From NCBI GenBank assembly GCA_934663625.1, contig CAKUKP010000014.1, forward strand, positions 1 through 40,259: 40,259 bases of DNA, written 5' to 3'. Below, piece after piece: positions 1 through 7,908 of this stretch. The notes under the pieces are model-generated. The model was not told the DNA's origin. It saw only the letters and a list, made by a program, of their open reading frames with translations, and did not search any database. Origin of the DNA: an uncultured Clostridia bacterium (GTDB lineage Bacteria; Bacillota; Clostridia; Christensenellales; Aristaeellaceae). Position 1 is the stretch's first letter; the number at the start of each line of letters is the position of its first letter. The position numbers were made by a program, and so were the translations under genes.

Positions 1-474
1 CTCCAGCGCTTCCACGATGCGGTTTACATTGACCTCGGCGTCATCATACTTCGCCTTCATCGTGGAAATGCTTTCGCGATGCTTTTTGAAAAAGCCGAAA
101 ATGCCCTTGGATTCCTCTTCATCCACATCGAAGCCGCGAAGCTCCGTTACCAGCTGCGCGATCTGATCGCCGATCGTATCCAGATCCTTGGTCTTTACGT
201 TCTTCAGCGCGCTATCGGAAAACTGGGAAATGTTCTGCTGCGCCGCCGCGCCGTAGGAAAATACGACGTTCGAATCGGTAACATCGATCTGCTTTGCAAA
301 TTCATCGATCGTTTTCTGTTCTTCGGGCGTGAACTGCTGCGTTTTCTGCGCGTCCTCCTGCACCTGCCTGGCAACGGCCTCCGCTTCGGCTTCTGCCTGC
401 GCTTCGGGCGCTTCCTCCACGGCTGCCGCGGTATTCATAACGGGATTCAGGGTAAGCTTGATTTCATCGGACAT
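1..474 (-). CDS. telA: TelA/KlaA-family toxic anion resistance protein, N-terminal part (runs off left edge)
   Basis: Reading leftwards from ATG at 474, 158 codons stay open to the window edge, so the C-terminal part is missing. The protein starts MSDEIKLTLNPV, has an acidic, Ala/Glu-rich stretch (about residues 15-50), then the family-like block with YGAAAQQNISQFSDSALKN and VKTKDLGTIGDQI, followed by FFKK and a helical segment. This matches the start of TelA proteins, cytoplasmic helical proteins linked to tellurite and cell-envelope stress resistance; the biochemical activity is not known. It lies 56 nt behind xpaC, its usual partner, and a GGGAGGAAACATCAA ribosome site precedes the ATG. 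Family call is from pattern recognition; the pairing with xpaC supports it. Confidence 0.85.
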   Translation of the reverse strand, partial: MSDEIKLTLNPVMNTAAAVEEAPEAQAEAEAEAVARQVQEDAQKTQQFTPEEQKTIDEFAKQIDVTDSNVVFSYGAAAQQNISQFSDSALKNVKTKDLDTIGDQIAQLVTELRGFDVDEEESKGIFGFFKKHRESISTMKAKYDDAEVNVNRIVEALE

Positions 475-530
475 TTGATGTTTCCTCCCATTTCTTCATT
501 CAATTGTTTGCTTCGTAATTCCGGTTGTGA

Positions 531-1202
531 TTATCTTCCGGACTGCATCGTAATTTTCGAATCATCCGCGCCGTTCTGTTCGCCCATCGCGCTGCGGCCG
601 ATCAGTCCGTCCGCGCGCATCAGCGTTTCCAGCACATCGATATCCGTTTCGATATCCAGCGCCCGATCGCCGTATAGATTATCCAATTGCTTTTCAAACG
701 CATCGGCGATCATCGAAAGGCTCTTTCGGATACTTTCCATCGCGCGCGCCATATTTTCGCTCACGGGCGTTGTATCGCGCATCAGGCGATAGGATTGCAT
801 CAGCTTATCCGCCGTGGGCAGATAATAATTCATGAATTTGCGCACCGCCTGCATCTGCTTCGGATCGCGCGCCAGAACGCCGAATATCGCCTCGCCCGCG
901 TTCGTCATGCGATTCAGTGCCGCGGAAATATCCGCATCCGGAATTTCATCATTCGCCGCCTTCAGCCGCGCAAGCTGCGATCTGCCCTGTTCGATCATCG
1001 CGTCTACATTGCGATCGCCGGACTGAACCGCTTCGCGCCCCGGAAAGAATTTCTGCGCGACGAAATACGCCGCCGCAGAAAGCGCCGCCGCGATTGGCCA
1101 GAACCATATCTTCAGCAGCATTTTGGGGCAGATCAACCCCAGCAGCAGCCAGACCGCCGCCGCGGCGTAGATCGGGATCGCCGATTTGATCTTCTTTTTC
1201 AT
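531..1202 (-). CDS. xpaC: XpaC-family membrane protein
   Basis: The 223-residue protein begins MKKKIKSAIP and has two closely spaced hydrophobic helices in the first 50 residues (IYAAAAVWLLLGLICP and IWFWPIAAALSAAAYFVAQ), followed by a long soluble helical domain (MIEQGRSQLARLKAANDEI through EKQLDNLYGDRALDIETDIDVLETLM). This is the layout of XpaC (5-bromo-4-chloroindolyl phosphate hydrolysis) proteins, which occur beside TelA. An upstream in-frame start at 1241 is rejected because it lies inside xth, while the ATG at 1202 has GAGGAG seven to eight bases upstream. That ribosome site overlaps the xth stop codon region, so xth, xpaC and telA are probably one transcript. The true function is unknown; a role in envelope stress is inferred from the pair. 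Confidence 0.85.
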   Translation of the reverse strand: MKKKIKSAIPIYAAAAVWLLLGLICPKMLLKIWFWPIAAALSAAAYFVAQKFFPGREAVQSGDRNVDAMIEQGRSQLARLKAANDEIPDADISAALNRMTNAGEAIFGVLARDPKQMQAVRKFMNYYLPTADKLMQSYRLMRDTTPVSENMARAMESIRKSLSMIADAFEKQLDNLYGDRALDIETDIDVLETLMRADGLIGRSAMGEQNGADDSKITMQSGR

Positions 1203-1213
1203 GCATAACTCCT

Positions 1214-1963
1214 CTAGTTCAATACGATGGATACGGGGCAATGATCGCTGCCCAGGATTTCATTGTGAATTTCAGCTTCCTGAATGCGATCGCGGATGCG
1301 GTCGGACACGATGAAATAATCGATGCGCCAGCCCGCGTTCCGCTCCCGCGCCTGAAAGCGGTAGCTCCACCAGCTGTATTTTACCGTATCCGGATGCAGA
1401 TAGCGATAGCTGTCGGTAAATCCGGCGGCCAGAAGCTGGGTCATTTTGCCGCGTTCTTCATCGGTAAAGCCCGGATTTTTGCGATTCGATTTTGGATTTT
1501 TGATATCGATTTCCTGATGCGCCACGTTCAGATCGCCGCAGAGCACCACCGGCTTTTCCGCGTCGAGCCGCTTTAAATACGCGCGAAAATCATCTTCCCA
1601 CTGCATCCGGTATTCCAGCCGCTTTAAACCCTCCTGCGCGTTGGGCGTATAGCAGCACACCAGATAGCATTCCCCCAAATCGCAGGTAATCACGCGCCCC
1701 TCATGATCGTGCAGATCGATTCCGATGCCGCAGGTTTCGCTCTGCATGGGCACGCGCGAAAATACCGCCGTGCCGGAATAGCCCTTTTTATCGGCGCTGT
1801 TGAAAATCATATGATAGCCGGGCATTTCAACGTTGTATTGCCCCTTCTGCATCTTGATTTCCTGCAAACAGATGATGTCCGCGTCCAGCTGCGCCATGCT
1901 TTCATAAAAGCCCTTGCCAATCACCGCGCGCAATCCGTTCACATTCCAGGAAACCATTTTCAT
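1214..1963 (-). CDS. xth: Exodeoxyribonuclease III (AP endonuclease)
   Basis: The 249-residue protein is a full-length Xth/ExoA-family enzyme of the exonuclease-endonuclease-phosphatase fold. Visible motifs are the N-terminal MVSWNVNGLRA, the metal ligand Glu in CLQEIKMQ (about residue 35), the catalytic Asp/Asn in GDLNVAHQEIDI, WRIDYFIVS, and the terminal GSDHCPV with the Asp-His pair. It would incise DNA at abasic sites in base excision repair and act as a 3'-5' exonuclease. The in-frame ATG at 1975 is unlikely because the AGGAGG at 1976-1981 abuts it; the ATG at 1963 is 12 nt away, a long but usable spacing. It is the first gene of a presumed operon with xpaC and telA and shares a divergent promoter region with the gene at 2062. 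Confidence 0.95.
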   Translation of the reverse strand: MKMVSWNVNGLRAVIGKGFYESMAQLDADIICLQEIKMQKGQYNVEMPGYHMIFNSADKKGYSGTAVFSRVPMQSETCGIGIDLHDHEGRVITCDLGECYLVCCYTPNAQEGLKRLEYRMQWEDDFRAYLKRLDAEKPVVLCGDLNVAHQEIDIKNPKSNRKNPGFTDEERGKMTQLLAAGFTDSYRYLHPDTVKYSWWSYRFQARERNAGWRIDYFIVSDRIRDRIQEAEIHNEILGSDHCPVSIVLN

Positions 1964-1983
1964 AAAACGTAACATCCTCCTGC

Positions 1984-2012
1984 TGTAAACTGCACCATTG
2001 GTGCAGTATAAT
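1984..2012 (+). promoter_or_regulatory. Putative promoter for the SuhB-like gene
   Basis: TGTAAA (1984-1989), 17 bp, TATAAT (2007-2012). The -10 is perfect and the -35 poor (3 of 6), which would fit regulation through the palindrome in the spacer. The start would be near 2019, about 43 nt before the ATG at 2062. Confidence 0.55.
1990..2006. promoter_or_regulatory. 17-bp palindrome between divergent promoters (putative operator)
   Basis: CTGCACC-ATT-GGTGCAG is a perfect inverted repeat with 7-bp arms. It exactly occupies the 17 bp between TGTAAA (1984-1989) and TATAAT (2007-2012) on the plus strand, and lies just downstream of the presumed start of the minus-strand xth transcript. A dyad in this place is a good candidate repressor or MerR-like activator site. 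The binding protein is unknown. Confidence 0.55.
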
Positions 2013-2039
2013 TATAGCATAGATTGGCGTAGTTTTCCA
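2011..2039 (-). promoter_or_regulatory. Putative promoter for xth-xpaC-telA
   Basis: On the minus strand TGGAAA (2039-2034), 17 bp, then TATAAT (2016-2011) with an extended -10 (TGC directly before TATAAT). The two divergent -10 elements overlap by two bases, so the two promoters probably compete. Confidence 0.55.
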
Positions 2040-2061
2040 CTACTTTTTTGGAGGGATACAA

Positions 2062-2871
2062 ATGCTTTCACTTGCAGAAAAATTGCAGCTTGCGGAGCGC
2101 GCCGCGCGCACATCGGGCGAAATGCTGCTCGCCCATCCGCACACACCGGCGCGCCATAAGGCCGAAAATGATTTTGTCACCGAAATGGATATCAAGAGCG
2201 AAGAACTGATTCGTTCGATTCTGTTATCCGAATGTCCGGAGGACAGCTTTCTGGGCGAAGAAGAGGGCGAGCAGGGACATTGCCGCGGCCGCTGGATCGT
2301 AGATCCCATCGACGGAACGGCGAACTTCTTCAAGGGCTTCCCCACCTATACGATCTCCATCGCCTACGAGCTGGACAGCGATATCAAGCTGGGCTGCGTG
2401 TTCTGCCCCTATACGAATGAAATGTGGACGGGGCTTGCCGGCGGCGGCGCATACTTAAACGGAAAGCCCATTCACGTATCGGATGAATCCGTTCCGCGCA
2501 ATTCGTTTCTGCACATTTCCTTCTGCCACCGCGTGGATTGGGCGAACGATTATGTGATGGCGCGGCTGCACGCCGTGACCCGCGCCTACAGCGATCTGCG
2601 CAGAACCGCATCGGCGGCGTATGATCTGTGCAGCGTCGCCACCGGCCGCGCCGAGGGATTTTTTGAACTGTGCATTCACAATTACGATATCGCGGCGGGC
2701 GTGATCATCCTGCGTGAAGCGGGCGGCGTGGTTACCGGCTGGCGCGATGGCGAAGATGCGCTGATTACCGGAAACGTGCTGGCGACCAACGGCAAAATTC
2801 ATGAACATCTGCGCGGAATTCTGCTGTCCGGCGAGCATTCTTCGCTTGACAAGCACATGCCGCTGTGCTAA
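2062..2871 (+). CDS. suhB: Inositol monophosphatase family protein (SuhB-like)
   Basis: The 269-residue protein has the metal-binding motifs of the IMPase family: GEEEGE (about residue 66), WIVDPIDGTANF (79-89, with Asp81 and Asp84 as ligands) and the second Asp motif YDIAAGVIILREAGG. The family hydrolyses sugar or inositol phosphates, or nucleotide 3'-phosphates such as PAP, with Mg2+; the substrate cannot be read from the sequence. GGAGGG lies 9 nt before the ATG. The gene diverges from xth. Its last codons contain the promoter of the downstream T-box: the TTGACA reads as codons for Leu-Asp and the -10 overlaps the stop codon. The symbol is used for similarity only. Confidence 0.88.
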   Translation: MLSLAEKLQLAERAARTSGEMLLAHPHTPARHKAENDFVTEMDIKSEELIRSILLSECPEDSFLGEEEGEQGHCRGRWIVDPIDGTANFFKGFPTYTISIAYELDSDIKLGCVFCPYTNEMWTGLAGGGAYLNGKPIHVSDESVPRNSFLHISFCHRVDWANDYVMARLHAVTRAYSDLRRTASAAYDLCSVATGRAEGFFELCIHNYDIAAGVIILREAGGVVTGWRDGEDALITGNVLATNGKIHEHLRGILLSGEHSSLDKHMPLC

Positions 2872-2874
2872 AAT
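2846..2874 (+). promoter_or_regulatory. Promoter of the cysS T-box transcript, inside the end of the upstream gene
   Basis: TTGACA (2846-2851), 17 bp, TAAAAT (2869-2874). It is nearly consensus for the vegetative sigma factor and lies in the last nine codons and stop codon of the SuhB-like gene. Transcription would start near 2881, at the first bases of the leader. Confidence 0.8.
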
Positions 2875-2880
2875 CAGGTT

Positions 2881-3090
2881 GCATTGAACGGGAATAGTAG
2901 GTTCCAAGCCGCCCAAGAGAGCGTTCGTCACGGGCTGAGAGCGAGCGCGGCTGGGATGGAATCGAATGTGCGCCCGGGAGCATTTTTCCGTAATGGAAAA
3001 CGGATCCGGTCCGTTATCGCCGAGGATGAGTTTTTACAGAGTGGAACCGCGGCCACGCCTCTGTTGGGAGGTGTGGCCGCGTTATTTTGA
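2881..3090 (+). ncRNA. T-box riboswitch (cysteine) upstream of cysS
   Basis: The conserved T-box AGAGTGGAACCGCGG is at 3038-3052 (one change from AGGGTGGNACCGCG). Upstream are an AGAGAGCG block, GAGCGAGCGCGG, and a GTTATCGCCGAGGATGAG segment typical of T-box leaders. Cysteine codons TGT and TGC overlap at 2969-2973 after a GAA, the likely specifier position, but which frame is used is not certain. The leader ends in an intrinsic terminator (3048-3088). Uncharged tRNA-Cys should stabilise the antiterminator and allow cysS transcription. Confidence 0.9.
3048..3088 (+). terminator. T-box attenuator terminator
   Basis: The arm CGCGGCCACGCCTC pairs with GAGGTGTGGCCGCG (one G-T pair) around a TGTTGG-type loop and is followed by TTATTTT. 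The 5' arm shares bases with the T-box motif, as expected for mutually exclusive terminator and antiterminator. Confidence 0.85.
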
Positions 3091-3107
3091 ATCGGGAGGG
3101 ATTCATC

Positions 3108-4523
3108 ATGAAAACGATGTACGTATACAACACGCTGACCCGCAAAAAGGAACCCATGATCCCCGTGCACGAGGGCAAGGTGGGCATTTACGCCTGCGGC
3201 CCCACGGTGTACAACTATTTCCACATCGGCAATGCGCGCCCGTTCGTGATCTTCGATACGCTGCGCCGCTTCCTTACGCATCTGGGCTATGAAGTGAAGT
3301 TCGTGCAGAACTTTACCGATATCGATGATAAGATGATCCGCCGCGCCAACGAAGAAAACACCACCGTAGAAGCGATCGCGGAGCGCTACATCGCCGAATA
3401 TTTCAAGGACGCCGCCGCGCTGGGCGTAAAGCCCGCGGACGTACACCCGCGCGCCACGAAGCACATCGGCGAAATCATCGGCCTGATCAAAAAGCTGGAA
3501 GCCAAGGGGCTGGCGTATCCCACCGACAACGGCGATGTATATTTCGATACGCAGGCGTACCGCGCCAATTATGGCAAGCTGATCGGTCAGAATCTGGATG
3601 ATCTGGAATCCGGTGCGCGCATCGAAGTGGGTGATATCAAGCGCCATCCGATGGATTTCGCCCTGTGGAAGGGACAGAAGCCCGGCGAACCCGCGTGGAA
3701 ATCCCCGTGGGGCATGGGTCGCCCCGGCTGGCACATCGAATGCTCCGCGATGAGCATGAAGTATCTGGGCGAAACCTTTGATATTCACTGCGGCGGCGTG
3801 GATCTGATCTTCCCCCACCACGAAAACGAAATCGCGCAGTCCGAGGGCGCAACCGGCAAACCGTTTGCGAAGTACTGGATGCACAACGGCCACATCAATG
3901 TGGATAATAAGAAGATGAGCAAATCCGCGGGCAATTTCTTCACCGTGCGCGATATCGCAAAGGAATATGATCTGGAAGCCGTGCGCATGTTCCTGCTGTC
4001 CGCGCAGTACAGAAGCCCGATCAACTTCAGCCGCGATCTGATTATGGCGGCGAAGAATTCGCTGGATCGCATGTACACCGCGCGAAACAACGCGCTGTTC
4101 ATGCTGGAGAGCGCGCCGGAACGGGAAATGAACGAAAATGAAATCGCCTTCATCGAACGTGCGAAGCAGTACGTCGATAAATTCGATGATGCGATGTGCG
4201 ACGATCTGAACACCGCGGACGCGCTGGGCGTGGTATTTGAATATGTGCGCGAAATGAACACCATGTTTACCGACGCGAACGCGCCCTGCAAGGCAGTGCT
4301 GGAGGAAGGACTGCATCAGCTGTCCATCATGACCGACGTACTGGGGCTGCTTTCGAAGGAATACGATGCGACGCCCGAAGATATCAAGGCGCTGGTGCAG
4401 GCGCGCGTGGAAGCCAAGAAGGCAAAGAACTTCGCCGAGGCCGACCGCATCCGCGCCGAGGTGCTGGAAAAGGGCTACGTAATCGAAGATACCGCCAAAG
4501 GCCCGAAGGTTCGCAAAGCGTAA
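3108..4523 (+). CDS. cysS: Cysteinyl-tRNA synthetase
   Basis: The 471-residue class I synthetase attaches cysteine to tRNA-Cys. Visible are the zinc-ligand Cys30 in YACGPTVYNYF, the HIGH variant HIGN (39-42), the zinc-site segments WHIECSAM and FPHHENE, the KMSKS loop (KKMSKSAGNF), and the C-terminal helical domain ending in a KAKNFAEADRIRAEV block. The start at 3108 has GGGAGGGA upstream; the in-frame TTG at 3087 lies in the terminator region of the leader. The gene stands alone behind a cysteine T-box and ends at a strong terminator. Confidence 0.97.
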   Translation: MKTMYVYNTLTRKKEPMIPVHEGKVGIYACGPTVYNYFHIGNARPFVIFDTLRRFLTHLGYEVKFVQNFTDIDDKMIRRANEENTTVEAIAERYIAEYFKDAAALGVKPADVHPRATKHIGEIIGLIKKLEAKGLAYPTDNGDVYFDTQAYRANYGKLIGQNLDDLESGARIEVGDIKRHPMDFALWKGQKPGEPAWKSPWGMGRPGWHIECSAMSMKYLGETFDIHCGGVDLIFPHHENEIAQSEGATGKPFAKYWMHNGHINVDNKKMSKSAGNFFTVRDIAKEYDLEAVRMFLLSAQYRSPINFSRDLIMAAKNSLDRMYTARNNALFMLESAPEREMNENEIAFIERAKQYVDKFDDAMCDDLNTADALGVVFEYVREMNTMFTDANAPCKAVLEEGLHQLSIMTDVLGLLSKEYDATPEDIKALVQARVEAKKAKNFAEADRIRAEVLEKGYVIEDTAKGPKVRKA

Positions 4524-4539
4524 GCCATAGACGAATCAA

Positions 4540-4578
4540 GGGACGGAGCAGTTTATCGCTCCGTCCCCATTTTAGTTT
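4540..4578 (+). terminator. Intrinsic terminator after cysS
   Basis: GGGACGGAGC (4540-4549), an 8-nt loop, GCTCCGTCCC (4558-4567), then CATTTTAGTTT. It lies between convergent genes and may also act weakly on the minus strand. Confidence 0.85.
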
Positions 4579-4583
4579 CACCA

Positions 4584-6974
4584 TTATTCGCCGTAGATTG
4601 TATTGAGCTGCTCTCCCAGCGCTTCGGCAGTGATTTCGCCGTTCAGATAGGCGTTGATCGCTTCGCTTCGGCGATTTCGTGCTGCGTAACTCATATCGGA
4701 TATCCAGACATCGCCGGCAGCGTATCTACAATCCATGATTTGCGCCATGGTCACCATTCCGCCGGTGAAGGCGGCAAGCTCCGCCGCCGGCGTTTCAAAA
4801 TCATAGCGCAGGCGATCGAATTTGTAATTTTCATCCGTTTGAATTGCGGCGCGCAGGTAATCATACGCCGCCTGTTCTGAATCGGTGTCGGGATTTATGC
4901 GCACGATCCTACAGGTCGCACGGCTGACCGGCGTATCATCCGCATGAATCTTCAGCGTGTGCTCATCGCAGAAGTCAAACCGGTACAGCGGATCATAATC
5001 CCCGCCGCCGGATAAGCTGATCAGCGGCTGTTCTTCCATGCTCCAGCCTTCGTATTCGCTGTATTTCAGCGCGTCAAAATCTATATCTGCATAGGCGGTC
5101 AGCGCGCTTCTGAAATCCGCGCCGCCAAAATCCATATCTGCGCCGCGCGATTTCCAGCTGCGGGCAAATCCGTCCGCCAGAAGTGCCAGAAGTCCCTGCC
5201 GCATGTTCGGATCGGGCGCACAGATTTCAAATTCCGCCGCTTCTGTGCTGCGCGAGAACGCACCCAGCTTTTCCAGCAGCTCCAGCCACGTTTCGGGATA
5301 ATCTCCGAGGTTTGCGCGATCCCAGTTGATCGGGCTGATCGCCACATCGGAATAGATGGTCATTCCGCGCGGAATGCCGATGTACGCGCCATCCTTCGTA
5401 ACATAGCTTCGCACGCCCTCTGGCATTACGTCGATCTCGGCGCGCAGCGCTTCATCCGCGATGGGCATTCCCCAGCCCGCGTCCTTCAGGGCCGCGTCCG
5501 CTTCGCTATCAAGCGCTGCGATATCCGCCTTCGCTTCGCCGGAAATCAGCTGCTGTGCGTACAGCGCGGGCGTATCCGCATTCGAGCCTTCCGCGTAGAG
5601 CGCCTGCAGCGCGGGATCCTCCGTCAAGGTAAGCGTTGGATTCTGTGCGCGCACGTCCACGCTTAAATACGTATCGATTCCCTTGCCCACGATCAGCTCC
5701 GTTAAATCGTCGGGCGCTGTATCGAGATCGAACACCTCGCAATACGTCCCGCTTGCTTCGATGATCACATAGCTGTTCTGACCGATCAGCGCGCCGCGCC
5801 CGCCGGTTCCGCCGGTAATCGCCGCGCGGCGGGCATTCGAGATATCAAAATGCGCGGCCGCGTATGCGGCGCTGTCCAGCTGATAGTGCAGCGTATCGGT
5901 TTCGGAATCATAGGCATAGCTGTTCGGATGCTGTTCGGGATCAAATTCCGCCATCCTCGTATAGCTGTCATCCGCTTCGATGCGATAAATGCGCGCGGGA
6001 TTTTTTACGGCGACATACGCCGCGCCATCGCCGAACAGCCGGTAGCAGAGATCAATCGCACTGCCCGTGGGCGATTCCAGTTCCGTAAGCGCATAATTTG
6101 AAAGATCGATGCGGAACAGCCGTTCGCTGTAGTATTTTCCGCCAAATCCGAAATAGCCGTCTGGACTCGTACTGCAGGTCGTGGTAAAATAGATGCTTCC
6201 GTTGCCGGACGTAATCTGATCCAGACGGCAGTTCTTTGCATCTTTCACAAACAGCATATCGCAGTCCAGTACGGCGAGCGGCTCCACGGTAAACGTTCCA
6301 TCCTGCGAAAGCTGAATGCGCCCAAGGCCGATCGCATCAAAATATCCCCACGATGTTTTGTATGCGCCCGTATCGCCGCCTTCGACCACATCCTCATCCA
6401 TGACAAAGCCCTCGTCGTAGAGCGCATAGATCGTTCCATCGGTCACTTCAATGTTCATCAGTCTGCGCGCGCCCCTGTCCCTCCAGGTATAGCGCACCGG
6501 CTCCGCTTCTGTGCCTTCGCGAAGCGAGAGCGCCTCATGATTTTCCACCAACAGCAGCCGATCCTCATAAACCGTGCCATCGGTAATTTCGGCAGGAACG
6601 GGATCGGTAAAGAACCCATCATCCACCTCCGTTCCCGTCAGCACGCCTGCCGCCCACGTGCGTGCATCCTGCGAAAGCGCAAGCGCCATGCCCGTACCGA
6701 TGGCAATAAGCACAACGATACAGGCAGCCGCGCGCAGCGCCCGCGGAAGCGAATGCGAAAGCACCGATTTCGTCCGTTCCCTGCGCATTCTGCTGGAAAG
6801 CTTCTTTTCAAATTGCCGCATATTCGGCGCATCAAAAACATTCTGAATTTCTTTGCGCATCATGTTCATTTCCTCCTGTTCGATCTGTTGAAAAGCGAGG
6901 TTGAGCTGCGAGGTCAGATTTTCTTCCGCCAGCGCTTCCGCGCTGTGATCCGGTATGTATGCGTTCCGCTTCAT
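4584..6974 (-). CDS. Large membrane-anchored anti-sigma-like protein with extracellular solute-binding-like domain
   Basis: The 796-residue protein has a cytoplasmic N-terminus of about 78 residues, rich in charged residues (QQIEQEEMNMMRKEI, MRRERTKS), one membrane helix (about 79-101, ALRAAACIVVLIAIGTGMAL) and a 690-residue outer part. The first outer part looks like a repeat-rich beta structure. From about residue 440 the pattern resembles an extracellular solute-binding protein: IDTYLSVDVRAQNPTL, DIAALDSEADAALK, GIPRGMTIYSDVAIS, then YPETWLELLEKLGAF, ending INAYLNGEITAEALGEQL. Its start overlaps the sigma factor stop (ATGA), which is the usual layout for an ECF sigma factor and its membrane regulator. 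No ASD-type zinc motif is seen in the N-terminus, so the anti-sigma role rests on position and topology. The ligand is unknown. Confidence 0.65.
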   Translation of the reverse strand: MKRNAYIPDHSAEALAEENLTSQLNLAFQQIEQEEMNMMRKEIQNVFDAPNMRQFEKKLSSRMRRERTKSVLSHSLPRALRAAACIVVLIAIGTGMALALSQDARTWAAGVLTGTEVDDGFFTDPVPAEITDGTVYEDRLLLVENHEALSLREGTEAEPVRYTWRDRGARRLMNIEVTDGTIYALYDEGFVMDEDVVEGGDTGAYKTSWGYFDAIGLGRIQLSQDGTFTVEPLAVLDCDMLFVKDAKNCRLDQITSGNGSIYFTTTCSTSPDGYFGFGGKYYSERLFRIDLSNYALTELESPTGSAIDLCYRLFGDGAAYVAVKNPARIYRIEADDSYTRMAEFDPEQHPNSYAYDSETDTLHYQLDSAAYAAAHFDISNARRAAITGGTGGRGALIGQNSYVIIEASGTYCEVFDLDTAPDDLTELIVGKGIDTYLSVDVRAQNPTLTLTEDPALQALYAEGSNADTPALYAQQLISGEAKADIAALDSEADAALKDAGWGMPIADEALRAEIDVMPEGVRSYVTKDGAYIGIPRGMTIYSDVAISPINWDRANLGDYPETWLELLEKLGAFSRSTEAAEFEICAPDPNMRQGLLALLADGFARSWKSRGADMDFGGADFRSALTAYADIDFDALKYSEYEGWSMEEQPLISLSGGGDYDPLYRFDFCDEHTLKIHADDTPVSRATCRIVRINPDTDSEQAAYDYLRAAIQTDENYKFDRLRYDFETPAAELAAFTGGMVTMAQIMDCRYAAGDVWISDMSYAARNRRSEAINAYLNGEITAEALGEQLNTIYGE

Positions 6975-7522
6975 TGTGCACCCTCCTTCTTCAGAAGCTG
7001 AAGTACCCTTTTTCGCGCCCGACTCAGCGTTGATCGGACGGTATCCGCCTGAATTCCCAGCAGCGCGCCGATCTGCGCATCATCCATGCGTTCATAGTAC
7101 TTCATGCGAAGCGCCAGATAATCCCGCTCCGGCAGACTTTTCAGCGCCCGTACCAGCGCCTGCACCTGCTCGCGATACAGGATGGATGCATCCACGGGTT
7201 CGCCGTCGTCCGGCAGCGTGCGCAGGTATTCCTCCGCATCGCCTGCATATCGTTTTCCTTCCCTTCGCAGCTGACCTACGGCCTCATTGCGCACGCAGGT
7301 GAGCAGATACGATTTCACAGAAGATGCATTGCAGGCGCGCAGCAGATCGATCCGATCGATCAGGCGCAGCATGACCGCCTGCACCGCGTCCTCCGCACGC
7401 GCGTGATTTTTCAATATCCCCTTCGCCTTGTACAGCATGATTCCGTAATTCTGTTCATACAGGCGTTCGATAAATTGCCGGTCGCTTTCATTTTCAATCG
7501 CCAGTATCGCAGATATCAGCAT
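6971..7522 (-). CDS. ECF-type RNA polymerase sigma factor
   Basis: The 183-residue protein has sigma-70 region 2 (MLYKAKGILKNHARAEDAVQ then AVMLRLIDRI) and region 4 (SLPERDYLALRMKYYERMDD followed by AQIGALLGIQADTVRSTLSRA). It would direct RNA polymerase to a small stress or envelope regulon. ATG at 7522 is chosen because AAAGGAG lies 8 nt upstream; the GTG at 7528 would be only 2 nt from that site. The stop codon overlaps the start of the following membrane protein (ATGA), so the two are probably translationally coupled and act as a sigma/anti-sigma pair. No promoter clearly matching an autoregulated ECF site was seen; a weak TTGCAA-17-TTTATA sits around 7590-7618 on the minus strand. Confidence 0.9.
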   Translation of the reverse strand: MLISAILAIENESDRQFIERLYEQNYGIMLYKAKGILKNHARAEDAVQAVMLRLIDRIDLLRACNASSVKSYLLTCVRNEAVGQLRREGKRYAGDAEEYLRTLPDDGEPVDASILYREQVQALVRALKSLPERDYLALRMKYYERMDDAQIGALLGIQADTVRSTLSRARKRVLQLLKKEGAQ

Positions 7523-7614
7523 ACGCACCGCTCCTTTCCGCCTCTATTAGATAAGATGCTTCCGCACCCGAAGTGCAGCAGAGTTTATCTATAAAAATTT
7601 CAATATAAAAATTT

Positions 7615-7651
7615 GCAATGGGGGCGGCGCGGCAAATGCCATCCCCATTGC
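7615..7651 (-). terminator. Intrinsic terminator behind the truncated trmO
   Basis: On the minus strand GCAATGGGG and CCCCATTGC form the outer stem with an inner GGC/GCC pairing, followed by AAATTTTTATATT. It lies about 40 bp after the last recognisable trmO codon. Confidence 0.7.
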
Positions 7652-7689
7652 GTTTCCATATTTTGCAATCAGAAATTGACTTACATTCA

Positions 7690-7865
7690 ATGCGCGTGCT
7701 TCGATCCCGCGCGTTATCGCAGCCGTCCATCCACCAAAGCACCAGCGCATGGCTGTAGCCCGCCAGTTCCTTCAGTCCGGCGGCGTATTCGTTTTGCAAT
7801 ACGATTCTTGTATGGCCATCTGCATTTTCAATTTTTCCGATGGGAAATACCTGGATTGCGTTCAT
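7690..7865 (-). pseudogene. trmO: Truncated TrmO/TsaA-like tRNA methyltransferase (N-terminal half only)
   Basis: From ATG at 7865 the first ~57 residues match the start of TrmO (UPF0066, N6-methylation of t6A37 in tRNA): MNAIQVFPIGKIENADG, ALVLWWMDGCDNARD. The family's later signature (GVFATRSPxRPNPIG and a D-x-KPY motif, about 70-80 more residues) is absent. The frame continues with unrelated, AT-richer sequence through the terminator and into the sigma factor gene. The reading frame start, AGGAGG ribosome site and promoter are intact, so a 3' deletion is the likely cause. A short functional peptide cannot be excluded but has no support. Confidence 0.75.
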
Positions 7866-7888
7866 ATTGAACCTCCTGAAATATTCTC

Positions 7889-7902
7889 ATCGAGCGCTCG
7901 AT
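7889..7902. promoter_or_regulatory. 14-bp perfect palindrome at the trmO remnant start site
   Basis: ATCGAGCGCTCGAT lies between the -10 and the ribosome site of the truncated gene, close to the presumed transcription start. This is a typical place for a repressor site. Confidence 0.45.
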
Positions 7903-7908
7903 ACCCTT

